A stretch of DNA of 64,000 nucleotides from the NCBI RefSeq assembly GCF_900103085.1, contig NZ_FMWR01000002.1:173427-237426 (forward strand). The letters are read 5' to 3'. The notes below the pieces were generated by a model that was given only the letters and a program-made list of their open reading frames with translations, was not told where the DNA came from and did no database searches. This DNA comes from Gilliamella mensalis. Lineage in GTDB: Bacteria; Pseudomonadota; Gammaproteobacteria; Enterobacterales; Orbaceae. Made by a program: the position numbers and the translations under genes. Below are positions 18,158 through 29,328 of this stretch, in pieces (within the stretch, counting starts at the first letter, position 1; every line of letters starts with the position of its first letter).

Positions 18158-18398
18158 TAGTAACAATCCAAATTTATACCATGTAAACTAACATTAATAA
18201 GATAAAGAAGATATCCTATCTTTTAATTTGTTGATGTAATTGTGAGAAAAGTCACATTCTTAATTGATATGTTATTTAATAACTAATGATGAATTAATAG
18301 TTTTTTATCGCAATACACTTCAGCGCGAATTAAAAATCAGTCGAAACATACACTATCTTTTTGTCAGTAATATACATGGCCAACTTACAAATTTTTGT

Positions 18399-19008
18399 TT
18401 AATTTTTATAAATCACATAAATAATTAATCGGTAAGCGATATAGAACATTACAGTACCAACAATGCAATCCAATATAACCCACATTCTTTTTTGTCTAAA
18501 TAACGGTGTGAGTAATCTTGCCCCATAACCAATACTAAAAAACCAGATGAATGAAACGCAAACCGCACCAATCAAAAAAGCGAGTTTTTGTTCACTGGTT
18601 AACGTGCCAGCAATTCCCCCCACTATAACAACAGTATCTAAATAGACATGAGGATTGAACAGTGTGATCGCCAAAGTTGCTAGTACAACTTTTAATAAGT
18701 TGTTATTGTTAGGAACTTGTGATTCGATTTGCATACTACTTGTGCCTTTAATTGCATTTTTAAACGCACAAAAGCCATACCAAACTAAAAAAACCGTCCC
18801 TAATATCGCGAGTATATTAGTAATTAAAGGATTGCTACCAATAAAGGTACCTACCCCAAAAATACCCACAGACATCAAAGCAAAATCACAGATAAAACAA
18901 ATTGCCGACACACAAAAGATATGATTTTTTAATAACCCTTGCTTGAGCACCAATAGCAATAATTAGACTGGCTGAAATTAAAGCGCCACGTAATATTTCT
19001 GATAGCAT
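18399..19008 (-). pseudogene. LysE/ArgO-type amino-acid exporter, frameshifted
   Basis: The body reads VLKQGLLKNHIFCVSAICFI, LVWYGFCAFKNAIKG and ITLFNPHVYLDTVVIVGG, typical of LysE/ArgO exporters with about six membrane segments. The proper start is at ATG 19008 in another frame (MLSEILRGALISASL, IIAIGAQ). Between the two the family has GAQNAFVLKQG, but here GAQ runs straight into LKQG with a frame change. A single GTGCTCAA remains where two copies would be expected, so loss of 17 bases between short direct repeats explains the break. Restoring 17 bases gives 208 codons, the normal length. A shortened frame of 186 residues survives but lacks the first helix. Confidence 0.75.
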
Positions 19009-19080
19009 TTTTGTTATAATACAAAAATAAAATAGTAAAACATTAATAATTAATCAATGATATCATAAGCTTTCAATAAA

Positions 19081-20484
19081 TTAATTGAATTTATTACTTT
19101 CTAACCATCGTAATTGCGCTCGATCTTTGTTTAAATAGAGAATAATCACACCTATCGCTAACCAAATAATACCGACCATCTTAGCATCATTATCAATATG
19201 AAATAATACGGGTAATAGCACAACAATACCAATAATAGGCATAAAAATATCTAAAATCCATGAAAGCCAGCCTTTGCAGCCTTTTTTGAACTTAAAATAA
19301 CCGATGACAGATAAATGTAACATAATAAATGCAGTTAATGCGCCAATATCAACAAATGACACTAACGTTGGTAACCCTTGTGCATTATTCGCAGCAATAA
19401 CTACTAAACATAAATTAAATAAAGCAGCAAATAAAATAGCCATTGTCGGCACACCGCTTTTTTTACCCACTTTAGCAAAAACTGGAGGTAAACGCTTATC
19501 ACGCCCCATACTAAATAAAAGGCGACTTGCTGCGGCTTGTCCAACCATTGCAGCAAATGATGCACCAATGGCTTTCATTAAACTTAGTGCCCATCCTAAC
19601 CATAAGTTAATTTCTTGATTAACAATATTATAGTAAGCTTTACCTTGTAGTTCGGGATGACTACGCAAATAGTCTGAGCTATAAGGATTAAGTAAAGCTC
19701 CAACATAAATTTGTACCACAAATAAACAACCGGCTAAAATTAAACAGCTCATAATCGCTTTACTAACTAAATTATGGTGGCCGCTATTTTCTTCAGAAAA
19801 AGTAGCAATAGCATCAAATCCCAAATAAGATAGTACAGCAATAGACACTGCATTAAATAGATTGCTCCAACTGAATAAATTACCTCCAACAAAAGGTTGC
19901 AACCAATCTTTGCTACTCTCACTGGTTATTATTATCCACATACCAGTAGATAACACAGCAAGCAGGACAATAATTTCAATTATTAGTATGATCAACGTGA
20001 TTTTGGCCGACTTTTTGGCGCCCATTAAATTCAGCGTGGTAGTTAATATAACGGCCACACAAGTCCATACCCATATTGGTACTTCTTGGACCAAGGCATT
20101 GAACGATATGCCACTAAATAAGTAAGCAACAGCCGGAATAAACATATAATCAAGTAGTAACAACCAGCCGACTAAAAATCCAGCATTAGGATGGATACCA
20201 ATAGAGCAATAAGCGTAAACGGCGCCCGCATGTGGTAAAGCATTTGCCATTCTAGCATAAGAAAATGCAGTAAATATCATCACCAAAGTGGCTACTATAT
20301 AAACTAAAGCAACCGCACCATCACTTATCGCATCTAAAACGCCAAATAATCCAATAGGTGCTGCTGGACCAATAAAAAGCAATCCCAGTATAACCAAATC
20401 TCGGAACCGCATATTTTTACTTAACTGTTGCATAATCGTTTTCGTATCATAATCATCAATAAAGTAGAATATTAAATGATTCAT
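19081..20484 (-). CDS. APC-family amino acid/polyamine permease
   Basis: 467 residues from the first start and about 450 from the internal ATG at 20433; neither has a clear ribosome binding site. About 12 membrane helices are visible. The N-terminal signature LGLLFIGPAAPIGLFGVL, the LSYLGFDAIATFSEEN helix 6 segment and ASRLLFSMGRDKRLPPVFAK are typical of the APC superfamily, nearest to PuuP/PlaP-like putrescine or amino-acid importers. The substrate is not decidable from sequence. It is preceded by yhfA on the same strand. Confidence 0.85.
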   Translation of the reverse strand: MNHLIFYFIDDYDTKTIMQQLSKNMRFRDLVILGLLFIGPAAPIGLFGVLDAISDGAVALVYIVATLVMIFTAFSYARMANALPHAGAVYAYCSIGIHPNAGFLVGWLLLLDYMFIPAVAYLFSGISFNALVQEVPIWVWTCVAVILTTTLNLMGAKKSAKITLIILIIEIIVLLAVLSTGMWIIITSESSKDWLQPFVGGNLFSWSNLFNAVSIAVLSYLGFDAIATFSEENSGHHNLVSKAIMSCLILAGCLFVVQIYVGALLNPYSSDYLRSHPELQGKAYYNIVNQEINLWLGWALSLMKAIGASFAAMVGQAAASRLLFSMGRDKRLPPVFAKVGKKSGVPTMAILFAALFNLCLVVIAANNAQGLPTLVSFVDIGALTAFIMLHLSVIGYFKFKKGCKGWLSWILDIFMPIIGIVVLLPVLFHIDNDAKMVGIIWLAIGVIILYLNKDRAQLRWLESNKFN

Positions 20485-20552
20485 AAAAAACGCACTAAGA
20501 TCAGCTTGTTATTAAGTTATAATTATTTGTTATAAGAAGATATTTAGTGATG

Positions 20553-20963
20553 CTATCTCACTTCATAGGTATACGACATTTTTGCGGTCTTACCTAACAT
20601 GATAGAAGCACTACAATATTTTTCTGAAGCAAGTTTCACCGCTTTTTCAACTGCCTCGCTATCGATATTAATACCAGTAATCACTATATGAAAATTAATT
20701 GATGTATAAACTTTAGGAGAAGATTCGGCTTGAGTTTTATCAATCTCTATCCAAAGATCGCGAACATCTTTTTTATTATTTTTTAAAATAGCGATAATAT
20801 CGTAAGCCATACAACCTGCTGCACCATGTAACAAAAGTTCCATAGGACGAGCGCCACGATTGCGACCGCCATGTTCAATACCGCCATCCATCACTAATGA
20901 ATGCCCACTTGCAGTTTCACCTAAAAAACCAAAATCATCAATCCACTTTAAACGATCTTTCAT
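20553..20963 (-). CDS. yhfA: OsmC-family protein YhfA
   Basis: 136 residues, the same size as Escherichia coli YhfA. LGETASGHSLVMDGG, PMELLLHGAAGCMAYDI with the first OsmC Cys, and ASEKYCSASIMLGKTA with the second Cys all follow the family. OsmC proteins are cytosolic thiol peroxidases or relatives acting on organic hydroperoxides; the role of YhfA itself is not established. A very good GAAAGGAG box precedes the ATG. Confidence 0.93.
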   Translation of the reverse strand: MKDRLKWIDDFGFLGETASGHSLVMDGGIEHGGRNRGARPMELLLHGAAGCMAYDIIAILKNNKKDVRDLWIEIDKTQAESSPKVYTSINFHIVITGINIDSEAVEKAVKLASEKYCSASIMLGKTAKMSYTYEVR

Positions 20964-21263
20964 TATTCGCTCCTTTCAATTTATCTTTAAACTTTTCATT
21001 CGTTACAATTTACGCAATAACATAATCGTTTTTAAGCATTCTGTCATCTTTTGACCTATTACTTTGTGATTAAACTTGATAACAATTTTGATTTATTTGC
21101 AAATAGATCCATTGGTTTATTGTAAGTAACTCAGGTAGAATAACCAAATTGTTTGCAACAAACATCTTTGTAAATATAATTAGAATCAATTATCTAGTCG
21201 TAACTTTCACTTAACAAACAAATAGCCAAGTTGTTCGCTTTATCACTATTTTAAGGATTGAAT
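20964..21263. other. Divergent intergenic region yhfA / tauE remnant
   Basis: 300 AT-rich bases between two divergent genes. No gene and no convincing operator or promoter pair was found. Confidence 0.4.
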
Positions 21264-21651
21264 ATGATTTTTGAGTTTGTCATCTTTCTTAGTATTGGCG
21301 CAGCTGCAGGATTATTGGCCGGTATGTTTGGTGTTGGTGGCGGCGTTTTAGTTGTGCCATTTTTGCAACGATGTGGGGTTGATATGCGTAAAGCCATTGG
21401 ATCCTCGGCCGCTTTCACTGTACCTGTTGCCATTGGTGGTGTCATTGGCTATATCATCGCCGGTTGGAATAATCCACAATTACCAAACTACTGTTTAGGT
21501 TTTATTTACCTGCAGCCTTAGTGATTATGCTAGCAAGCATCCCATGGTCAAAGTGGGCGTGCAAATTGCGCAGAAATTATCAATTAAAAAATTAATCAGA
21601 TTTTTTGGTCTATTTTTATTATTGCTCGCAATCAAATTAATCATGTCTTAA
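21264..21651 (+). pseudogene. TauE/SafE-type sulfite exporter remnant, internally deleted and frameshifted
   Basis: Starts at ATG 21264 with AAGGA in front. IGAAAGLLAGMFGVGGG is the TauE signature, but it runs at once into GVDMRKAIGSSAAFTVPVAI and GYIIAGWNNPQLPN, which belong to the second half of the usual protein of about 250 residues. The family consists of two similar halves, so a deletion by recombination between them fits. Afterwards the frame breaks twice: FRFYLPAALVIMLASIPWSK and then VGVQIAQKLSIKKLIRFFG, IKLIMS to the stop at 21651. It cannot make a working transporter. Confidence 0.85.
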
Positions 21652-21664
21652 ACATTATTGGATA

Positions 21665-21690
21665 TAAAAAAGGCCACAAAAGTGACCTCA
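21665..21690 (-). terminator. Rho-independent terminator of mltB
   Basis: On the minus strand GGTCAC pairs with GTGGCC over TTTT and is followed by TTTTTTTAT. It lies about 30 bases after the mltB stop. Confidence 0.8.
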
Positions 21691-21716
21691 TAAATCTTGA
21701 TACCAAGTATCAATGA

Positions 21717-22802
21717 CTATCTTGCATCTTTAACTGCCAATCCTAATTGCCAAACGGCCATTGCATAATGTGTGCTGTGGTTATAACGAGTGATAACATA
21801 AAAGTTTGGTAATCCATACCAGAATTGGTAACGATCACCCATATCAAGACGTAATAAATTCACTTGTGTATGCCCATCTAATGAGCTTTGTGGTTTTAAT
21901 CCAGCTTTTGCCAATGTTTTAGTTGAGTATTTAGAGCTGAAGCCGGTATTAAGCAATGGAGCTTGACCATCAGCCATTACCGCAACTTTTTTACCTCGTT
22001 GCCAACCATGTGACTTAAAGTAGTTAGCCACACTACCAATAGCATCAACAGGATCCCATAAATCAACATGACCATCATGATTAAAATCAATAGCATATTT
22101 CCTAAATGCTGACGGCATGAATTGACCGTATCCCATTGCTCCTGCAAACGATCCATATAAATCGAATGGATCCACACCTTCATCACGGCACATCACTAAA
22201 AAATCTTCTAATTCGTTAGAAAAATATTGCGCCCGTCTTGGATAGTCAAAGGCAAGTGTCGACAGAGCATCAATCACTTTAGTTTTACCCATTACCCTAC
22301 CCCAGCCTGTTTCAACACCAATAATGCCTACAATAATTTCTGGCGGTACACCATATTCATTATAAGCACGTTGTAATTCTTTTTCGTATTGGTTCCAAAA
22401 ATCGACCCCACGAGGAAGATTGCTCGGCGTAATAAATTTATTTTTATATCGAATCCAAGCGCCATTCGGCAGCGTTGATGAGTTAGCTTTTGGTGCTTGT
22501 TTATCCATTAAATTAATAACCCAATCAAGTTTATTGGTTTGTCCAAGCACTGTGCGAAGCTGCTGCCGATTAAAATCATGTTTACTGACCATTCTATCGA
22601 TAAACTTTTCTTTATCAATAGCTAATCGAGTGCTAATAGTTTGGGATGGATTGTGATCTTTTTCAAGATAAACACCACCTTTGACATTGGTATGTCCACG
22701 ATGTTCTTTCATTGGAGATGTTGAAGATCTCTCATTACTACAAGCTGTAAGCAATAAAATTATGCTAATAAAAATGGCAATACGCTGCATACAAAAAACC
22801 AT
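21717..22802 (-). CDS. mltB: Membrane-bound lytic murein transglycosylase B
   Basis: 361 residues, the family length. A lipoprotein signal ends in ILLLTACSN (lipobox LTAC), so the protein is tethered to the outer membrane. The catalytic Glu lies in IIGVETGWGRVMG, followed by AGAMGYGQFMPSAFRKYA and the C-terminal motif YNHSTHYAMAVWQLG. MltB cleaves the MurNAc-GlcNAc bond to give 1,6-anhydro-muropeptides, the substrates of AmpG permease. An ampG-like gene lies two genes away. Both ATG 22802 and ATG 22790 are possible starts. Confidence 0.95.
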   Translation of the reverse strand: MVFCMQRIAIFISIILLLTACSNERSSTSPMKEHRGHTNVKGGVYLEKDHNPSQTISTRLAIDKEKFIDRMVSKHDFNRQQLRTVLGQTNKLDWVINLMDKQAPKANSSTLPNGAWIRYKNKFITPSNLPRGVDFWNQYEKELQRAYNEYGVPPEIIVGIIGVETGWGRVMGKTKVIDALSTLAFDYPRRAQYFSNELEDFLVMCRDEGVDPFDLYGSFAGAMGYGQFMPSAFRKYAIDFNHDGHVDLWDPVDAIGSVANYFKSHGWQRGKKVAVMADGQAPLLNTGFSSKYSTKTLAKAGLKPQSSLDGHTQVNLLRLDMGDRYQFWYGLPNFYVITRYNHSTHYAMAVWQLGLAVKDAR

Positions 22803-22847
22803 ATCTTAAGTAATTAAAGAATCGACAACATCATAAGATATTTATTA

Positions 22848-23849
22848 TTATTTAACAATATTCGGACATGCTTTGCCTTCTGATATTTGTTTAATGTTAT
22901 TTAAAGTTGTATCCGAAATATTCAATAATGCTTCCTGCGTTAAAAACGCTTGATGACCAGTAAAAATAACATTATGGCAAGAAGATAAACGACGGAACAC
23001 ATCATCTAAAATAACATCGTTAGATTTGTCTTCAAAGAATAGATCACGCTCATTTTCATAAACATCCATCCCCAAAGCGCCTATTTTTGATTGTTTTAAT
23101 GCATCAATAGCAGCTGTTGCATCAAGTAACGCCCCTCGGCTAGTGTTAATAATCATCACACCATCTTTCATTTTTTTGAAAGACTCTTTATTCAGTAAAT
23201 GATAATTTTCAGGTGTCATTGGGCAATGTAGCGTAATCACATCGGATTTTGCATATAGTTCATCTAACTCAACATATTGCGCGCCTAATTCAACCGCAAT
23301 ATCATTAGGATAAGGGTCATAAGCAAGAATATGCATACCAAAACCTTTTAAAATACGGATGACTGCTTGACCAATTTTTCCTGTACCGATCACACCAGCA
23401 GTACGATTATGCATATTAAATCCTGTCAAACCATCTAACGAAAAATTAGCATCACGGGTACGTTGATAGGCCTTATGGGTTCTTCTATTTAGGGTCATCA
23501 TTAAAGCCACCGCATGTTCTGCAACAGCTTCAGGTGAATAAGCTGGGACACGAACAACGGTAATGCCCAATTTTTCGGCTTCGGCTAAATCAACATTATC
23601 AAACCCAGCGCAGCGAAGTGCTAAAATTTTAATGCCATAGCCTGCTAATTTTTGTAGCACTTTTTTATCTACTTCATCATTAACAAATGCACAAACCGCA
23701 TGATAACCTTGGGCAGTAACAACCGTTTTATGGCTCAGTTTATGTTCATAATATTCAATATCGAAACCAAACTTTTTGTTGGCTATTTCTAAATGTTCTT
23801 TGTCGTAATGCTTACTGCTAAAAACAGCAACTTTAATTGAACTTTTCAT
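22848..23849 (-). CDS. ldhA: Fermentative D-lactate dehydrogenase
   Basis: 333 residues, family length. The NAD-binding motif is TAGVIGTGKIGQAV and the catalytic triad is readable as Arg in INTSRGALLDA, Glu in DVYENERDLFFEDKS and His in IFTGHQAFLT. The N-terminal VFSSKHYDKE and the long YENERDLFFED insert are typical of LdhA rather than of other 2-hydroxyacid dehydrogenases. It reduces pyruvate to D-lactate with NADH in fermentation, in keeping with a gut lifestyle. A GAGGGG box precedes the ATG. Confidence 0.95.
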   Translation of the reverse strand: MKSSIKVAVFSSKHYDKEHLEIANKKFGFDIEYYEHKLSHKTVVTAQGYHAVCAFVNDEVDKKVLQKLAGYGIKILALRCAGFDNVDLAEAEKLGITVVRVPAYSPEAVAEHAVALMMTLNRRTHKAYQRTRDANFSLDGLTGFNMHNRTAGVIGTGKIGQAVIRILKGFGMHILAYDPYPNDIAVELGAQYVELDELYAKSDVITLHCPMTPENYHLLNKESFKKMKDGVMIINTSRGALLDATAAIDALKQSKIGALGMDVYENERDLFFEDKSNDVILDDVFRRLSSCHNVIFTGHQAFLTQEALLNISDTTLNNIKQISEGKACPNIVK

Positions 23850-24104
23850 CTTACTGAACCCCTCTTGGTAATTAGTTAATTTTTTAACTGGTTATTGGCG
23901 TTAATTTTATACGGAAACACATAGTTTCCTGAAACTTTTTAACAAAACCTAACTAAAATAATAAATTTTTAGCTTTCAATATAACTTTTTTATGTTGAAA
24001 ATATGACTGTAGATAAACGGTTTATATTAGCTTGCAGAATTATTTTTAATATGTTGTATGGTATGATAACACTTTGCTAAAAAACTAACCAATAAAGTTA
24101 AATA

Positions 24105-25367
24105 ATGAATAATGTGCAAAATTCACTTTTAAAAACGATTTTTACTACTAAAATGCTGATCTGCATTTTTACCGGTTTCGCCTCTGGGCTGCCTTTTTAT
24201 TTATTATTACAACTATTACCTGCTTGGTTAGAAAGTGATGGTCTCAATATTAAAACAATTGGTGCCTTTTCATTAACACAAACGCCCTATATTTTTAAAT
24301 TCGTCTGGTCTCCCTTTATGGATAACATTTCGCTTTTTAATTTAGGGCGGCGACGTGGTTGGATGCTGGTTTCTCAGATTATACTCATATTTTCAATTGC
24401 GATATTGGGATTTTTTTCACCCTCGTTAAATATTTGGTTAATTGCAACTATCTGCTTTATTATTGCGCTATTTTCAGCCACACAAGATGTCGCATTAGAT
24501 GCCTTTAGACGGGAATTATTACTTGATAAAGAGCTAGGGTTAGGTAATAGCATTCATACTAACGCCTATCGCGTTGCAGGTTTAGTACCGGGATCATTAT
24601 CACTGATATTATCAAATACCCTACCGTGGAATAGTGTTTTTATAGTGACCGCACTATTTATGTTACCTGCTATTATTATGACTCTACTAGTAAAAGAACC
24701 AATTAGCCTATCACCCAAAAATCACCATATTGAAGATATCATCATTAAACCATTTAATGAATTTATTACTCGAAATGGACTTAAAACGGCAATACTGATT
24801 TTAACATTCATCTTTTTATATAAATTAGGTGATAGTATGGCGACCTCTTTAGCCACGCCTTTTTATTTGCAAATGGGTTATAGCCGATCGGACATTGGTT
24901 GGATTGCTAAAAACGCCTCGTTATGGCCAAGCGTATTTGGTGCATTAATGGGGGGAATTTTGATGATCAAAATAGGCATAAACCGCGCACTATGGTCTTT
25001 TGGCATTGTACAAGTTATTTCAATTTTGGGTTTTGCTTGGCTTTCGATAGAAGGACCTTTTACAGTCATTGGGACATCTCAAAAAATGTTATTAGCCATA
25101 GTAATTGGTTTTGAATCACTTGGCGTTGGTCTTGGTTCAGCCGCTTTTGTTGCGTTTATTGCAAAAACAACCAATCCCCTTTATACCGCAACCCAATTTG
25201 CTTTATTTACAAGTATTGCATCTGTCCCAAGAACATTAATTAATGCTACAACAGGTATTATGGTTGAATATTTGGGATGGACAACATTTTTTAGTTTATG
25301 TACGATTCTTGCTATTCCAGGTATGCTATTATTATTTAAAGTTGCCCCATGGAATATCAAATCTTAG
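24105..25367 (+). CDS. ampG: AmpG-like muropeptide MFS permease
   Basis: 420 residues with about 12 membrane segments. IFTGFASGLPFYLLLQLLPAWL, IKTIGAFSLTQTPYIFKFVW and GRRRGWMLVSQ are hallmarks of AmpG, which imports GlcNAc-anhydroMurNAc peptides for cell-wall recycling. ATQDVALDAFRREL is another conserved loop. It is shorter than Escherichia coli AmpG (491) but in line with the shorter members of the family. Its location near mltB, which makes the substrate, supports the assignment. A nitroreductase gene follows after 8 bases. Confidence 0.85.
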   Translation: MNNVQNSLLKTIFTTKMLICIFTGFASGLPFYLLLQLLPAWLESDGLNIKTIGAFSLTQTPYIFKFVWSPFMDNISLFNLGRRRGWMLVSQIILIFSIAILGFFSPSLNIWLIATICFIIALFSATQDVALDAFRRELLLDKELGLGNSIHTNAYRVAGLVPGSLSLILSNTLPWNSVFIVTALFMLPAIIMTLLVKEPISLSPKNHHIEDIIIKPFNEFITRNGLKTAILILTFIFLYKLGDSMATSLATPFYLQMGYSRSDIGWIAKNASLWPSVFGALMGGILMIKIGINRALWSFGIVQVISILGFAWLSIEGPFTVIGTSQKMLLAIVIGFESLGVGLGSAAFVAFIAKTTNPLYTATQFALFTSIASVPRTLINATTGIMVEYLGWTTFFSLCTILAIPGMLLLFKVAPWNIKS

Positions 25368-25375
25368 GAGAAAAT

Positions 25376-26038
25376 ATGGATAAGTTAACCCAAGCATTCA
25401 ACTTTAGACATGCATGTAAAAAATTTGATGACACAAAAAAAATTAATAATGATGATATTCAATACATTTTAGAAGCAGGTCGACAATCTCCTTCATCATT
25501 TGGCATGGAGCCATGGCATTTTGTGGTTGTTGACAGCAACAAAATAAAAGCAGAATTACGTAATGTTTGCTACAATCAAGAACAAGTTACCAGTTGTTCA
25601 CATTTTGTGATTGTGCTTTATCGAAAAGCGAATAATTTTACATTACAGAGCGATTATTTACGACGAGCAATTGCGCGCACTTTACCCGATCCAAATAATC
25701 AAACGTCTATTGATATTGCCTGCCAAGCATTTATTAATTTTTGCGAACAAGGGCTTGCTGATGGCTTAACTATCAATCACTGGTCAGAAATGCAAGATTA
25801 CATTGCTTGTGCCAATATGATGACTGCAGCGGCATTTCGCGGTATTGATTCATGTGCTATTGGTGGATTCGATCACGATAAAGTGATAAAAATACTAGAA
25901 AAACATATTCCACAAATTGGTGAAGAATCATTTGGGGTAGGGCTTTGTTTAGCTTTTGGTTATCGAATCAATGAACCAGTAGCGCATATACGTTGGCCAC
26001 TTGCTGATTTAACGACGTATCTCACTGATAATCACTAA
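25376..26038 (+). CDS. Nitroreductase family protein (NfsB-like)
   Basis: 220 residues. An AGGAG box sets the start at ATG 25376, although the frame is open further upstream. FRHACKKFD, AGRQSPSSFGMEPWHFVVVD and the C-terminal FGYRINEP match FMN-dependent nitroreductases, with the Arg-His pair and the SPSS loop likely contacting FMN. The homodimeric family reduces nitroaromatics, quinones or flavins with NAD(P)H. It follows the ampG-like gene by 8 bases and is probably cotranscribed. Confidence 0.88.
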   Translation: MDKLTQAFNFRHACKKFDDTKKINNDDIQYILEAGRQSPSSFGMEPWHFVVVDSNKIKAELRNVCYNQEQVTSCSHFVIVLYRKANNFTLQSDYLRRAIARTLPDPNNQTSIDIACQAFINFCEQGLADGLTINHWSEMQDYIACANMMTAAAFRGIDSCAIGGFDHDKVIKILEKHIPQIGEESFGVGLCLAFGYRINEPVAHIRWPLADLTTYLTDNH

Positions 26039-26115
26039 ACAAATTTAACAATTTGCTACCTTCAATCGCCACATGGCGAATGAAGGTGGATATAAATAAA
26101 AAACAGGCAAAGTTA

Positions 26116-26301
26116 TTACTCAATTGATTGATAGAGCGCTTCGGCATCAGCAGAAGCTGAGTCCATAATAAAAGCAATTCCAGATAAAATATTACCAATT
26201 TGAGGATCGCTGACATTTTGTTGTACCGAATTTAAAATCTCTTGCGCCCAATTAATTTTTGTAAGTACTGCTTCTACACTTTCTTTTGAAGGATTATTCA
26301 T
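26116..26301 (-). CDS. Small hypothetical protein
   Basis: 61 residues with no recognised domain: mostly helical and acidic, with NINWAQEI-like amphipathic stretches and a hydrophobic patch ILSGIAFIMDSASADAEAL. A GGGGGAG box lies 7 bases before the ATG, which argues for real translation. It converges on the nitroreductase gene. Function unknown. Confidence 0.5.
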   Translation of the reverse strand: MNNPSKESVEAVLTKINWAQEILNSVQQNVSDPQIGNILSGIAFIMDSASADAEALYQSIE

Positions 26302-27597
<1,296 letters not shown>

Positions 27598-27612
27598 GCA
27601 GTAAAAATCTTT

Positions 27613-29328
27613 ATGTCATTAGATAAAAAACGCCAGACCTATCTACTTGGCTGGTTAAAACAGCATGCAAAAAGGCATAAGGCTAATTTGCGAGCTTCAA
27701 TTTTAACTGGCTTTATTTTAACGGTATTAATCATTATCCAAGCGGGATTGCTTGCAATAATTTTGCAAAGAATCATTATTGAACAACAACATTTTGTGGA
27801 TATTTTGCCCTTTTTTGGTGCATTAATTGCGGTACTACTCGGTCGAGCGGGTTTAATCTATCTACGCGAAAAGATCAACTTTGCTATAGGCAAAAAAGTT
27901 CGGCAGCAAATTCGGCAGCATGTAATTGATCAACTTGAGCTACATGGGTCTGCTTATCTAAATCAAAGCACGATCGGTGCATGGAGCACGTTGCTCATTG
28001 AACAAGTTGATAAATTGCATGACTTTTTTGCCCGTTATCTACCCCAAATGCGCTTGGCAAGCATGGCCCCGATTTTAATCTGTATTGCTATTTTCCCATT
28101 TAACTGGGCTGCTGCTGCAATTTTGCTGTGCACAGCACCTCTGATTCCTATCTTTATGATTTTAGTCGGTATGGGGGCTGCTGATATCAACCGCCGTCAT
28201 TTTAAAGCTCTCGCTTATTTAAGCGGTCACTTTTTAGATCGTTTAAAAGGACTCAATACCATTCGACTATTCAACCAAGGCGAAAAGCAGACCAATGAAA
28301 TAGCTCGCGCCTCTGAGGATTTTCGAATTAAAACAATGCAAGTTCTAAAAGTCGCGTTTTTATCTTCAGCGGTATTGGAGTTTTTTACTTCTATTTCAAT
28401 CGCCATTGTGGCGGTTTATTTTGGCTTTTCGTATTTAGGCGAATTTAATTTTGGCGCATACAATGGCACAGTCACCTTATTTGCTGGCTTTTTTGCGCTC
28501 ATCTTAGCTCCTGAGTATTTTCAACCATTACGCGATTTAGGCACTTACTATCATGCCAAAGCCGAAGCAATTGCAGCGGCTGATAATATCGAAACGTTTT
28601 TAAGTAAAAAAATACCGCAAGAACAATCCAACGCTAATATTGCAAACACCAAATTGACTGAACCATTACAAACTATTGAAGCCAATAATTTAATTGTTTT
28701 ATCTAGCGAACAACAACCGATTGTCGGTCCGCTATCGTTTAGCCTGCAAGCACCATTTAAATTGGCTTTAATAGGTACAAGTGGCGAAGGTAAAACCTCG
28801 TTAATACAAGTACTACTTGGCTTTTTACCTTATCAAGGCTCACTAAAAATTAATGGTATTGAATTTACTCAATTAGATATTAATGACTGGCAACAACACG
28901 TTAGCTGGATTGGTCAAAATCCTTATCTGTTAAATAGCTCTATTCGCGATAATATTTTACTCGGCAAGCAAAATGCCACTGAAAAAGAACTTGATGAAGT
29001 GATAACAAAAACCCAATTAACCGATGTTATTGCAAAATTACCACAGGGTCTTGAAACCCAAGTTGGTGAAGATGCAGTACGTTTGTCCGTTGGGCAAGCA
29101 CAGCGGATCGCTTTAGCAAGAGCAATGCTTAAACCTTGCCAATTACTAATTCTTGATGAACCAACTGCGAGCTTAGATAAACAAACCATACAAAATTTGG
29201 ATAAGCAACATATAGCGCCCAATAGCATCACCATTACTCATCAAACAGATGATATGCAAAATTTTGCACAGATCTGGCAATTAGCTAATGGCAAGCTACA
29301 TTGTGATATTAAGGAGAATTTATGCTAG
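27613..29328 (+). CDS. cydD: Heterodimeric thiol ABC exporter subunit CydD
   Basis: 571 residues: six membrane helices, then an ATP-binding domain with Walker A IGTSGEGKTSLIQ, signature LSVGQAQRIALARAM and Walker B QLLILDEPTAS. CydDC exports glutathione and cysteine to the periplasm and is needed for assembly of cytochrome bd and periplasmic cytochromes. The ABC signature is V-S-V-G-Q rather than L-S-G-G-Q, as is common in the CydD half. It overlaps cydC by 7 bases. Confidence 0.95.
   Translation: MSLDKKRQTYLLGWLKQHAKRHKANLRASILTGFILTVLIIIQAGLLAIILQRIIIEQQHFVDILPFFGALIAVLLGRAGLIYLREKINFAIGKKVRQQIRQHVIDQLELHGSAYLNQSTIGAWSTLLIEQVDKLHDFFARYLPQMRLASMAPILICIAIFPFNWAAAAILLCTAPLIPIFMILVGMGAADINRRHFKALAYLSGHFLDRLKGLNTIRLFNQGEKQTNEIARASEDFRIKTMQVLKVAFLSSAVLEFFTSISIAIVAVYFGFSYLGEFNFGAYNGTVTLFAGFFALILAPEYFQPLRDLGTYYHAKAEAIAAADNIETFLSKKIPQEQSNANIANTKLTEPLQTIEANNLIVLSSEQQPIVGPLSFSLQAPFKLALIGTSGEGKTSLIQVLLGFLPYQGSLKINGIEFTQLDINDWQQHVSWIGQNPYLLNSSIRDNILLGKQNATEKELDEVITKTQLTDVIAKLPQGLETQVGEDAVRLSVGQAQRIALARAMLKPCQLLILDEPTASLDKQTIQNLDKQHIAPNSITITHQTDDMQNFAQIWQLANGKLHCDIKENLC

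Larger units (their letters stand above)
17949..18398. other. Regulatory intergenic region before the GH3 gene
   Basis: 450 bases without a gene. It holds the leftward terminator at 18090-18134 and the perfect palindrome at 18140-18157, annotated separately. The rest is AT-rich and shows nothing else that can be supported. Confidence 0.5.
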
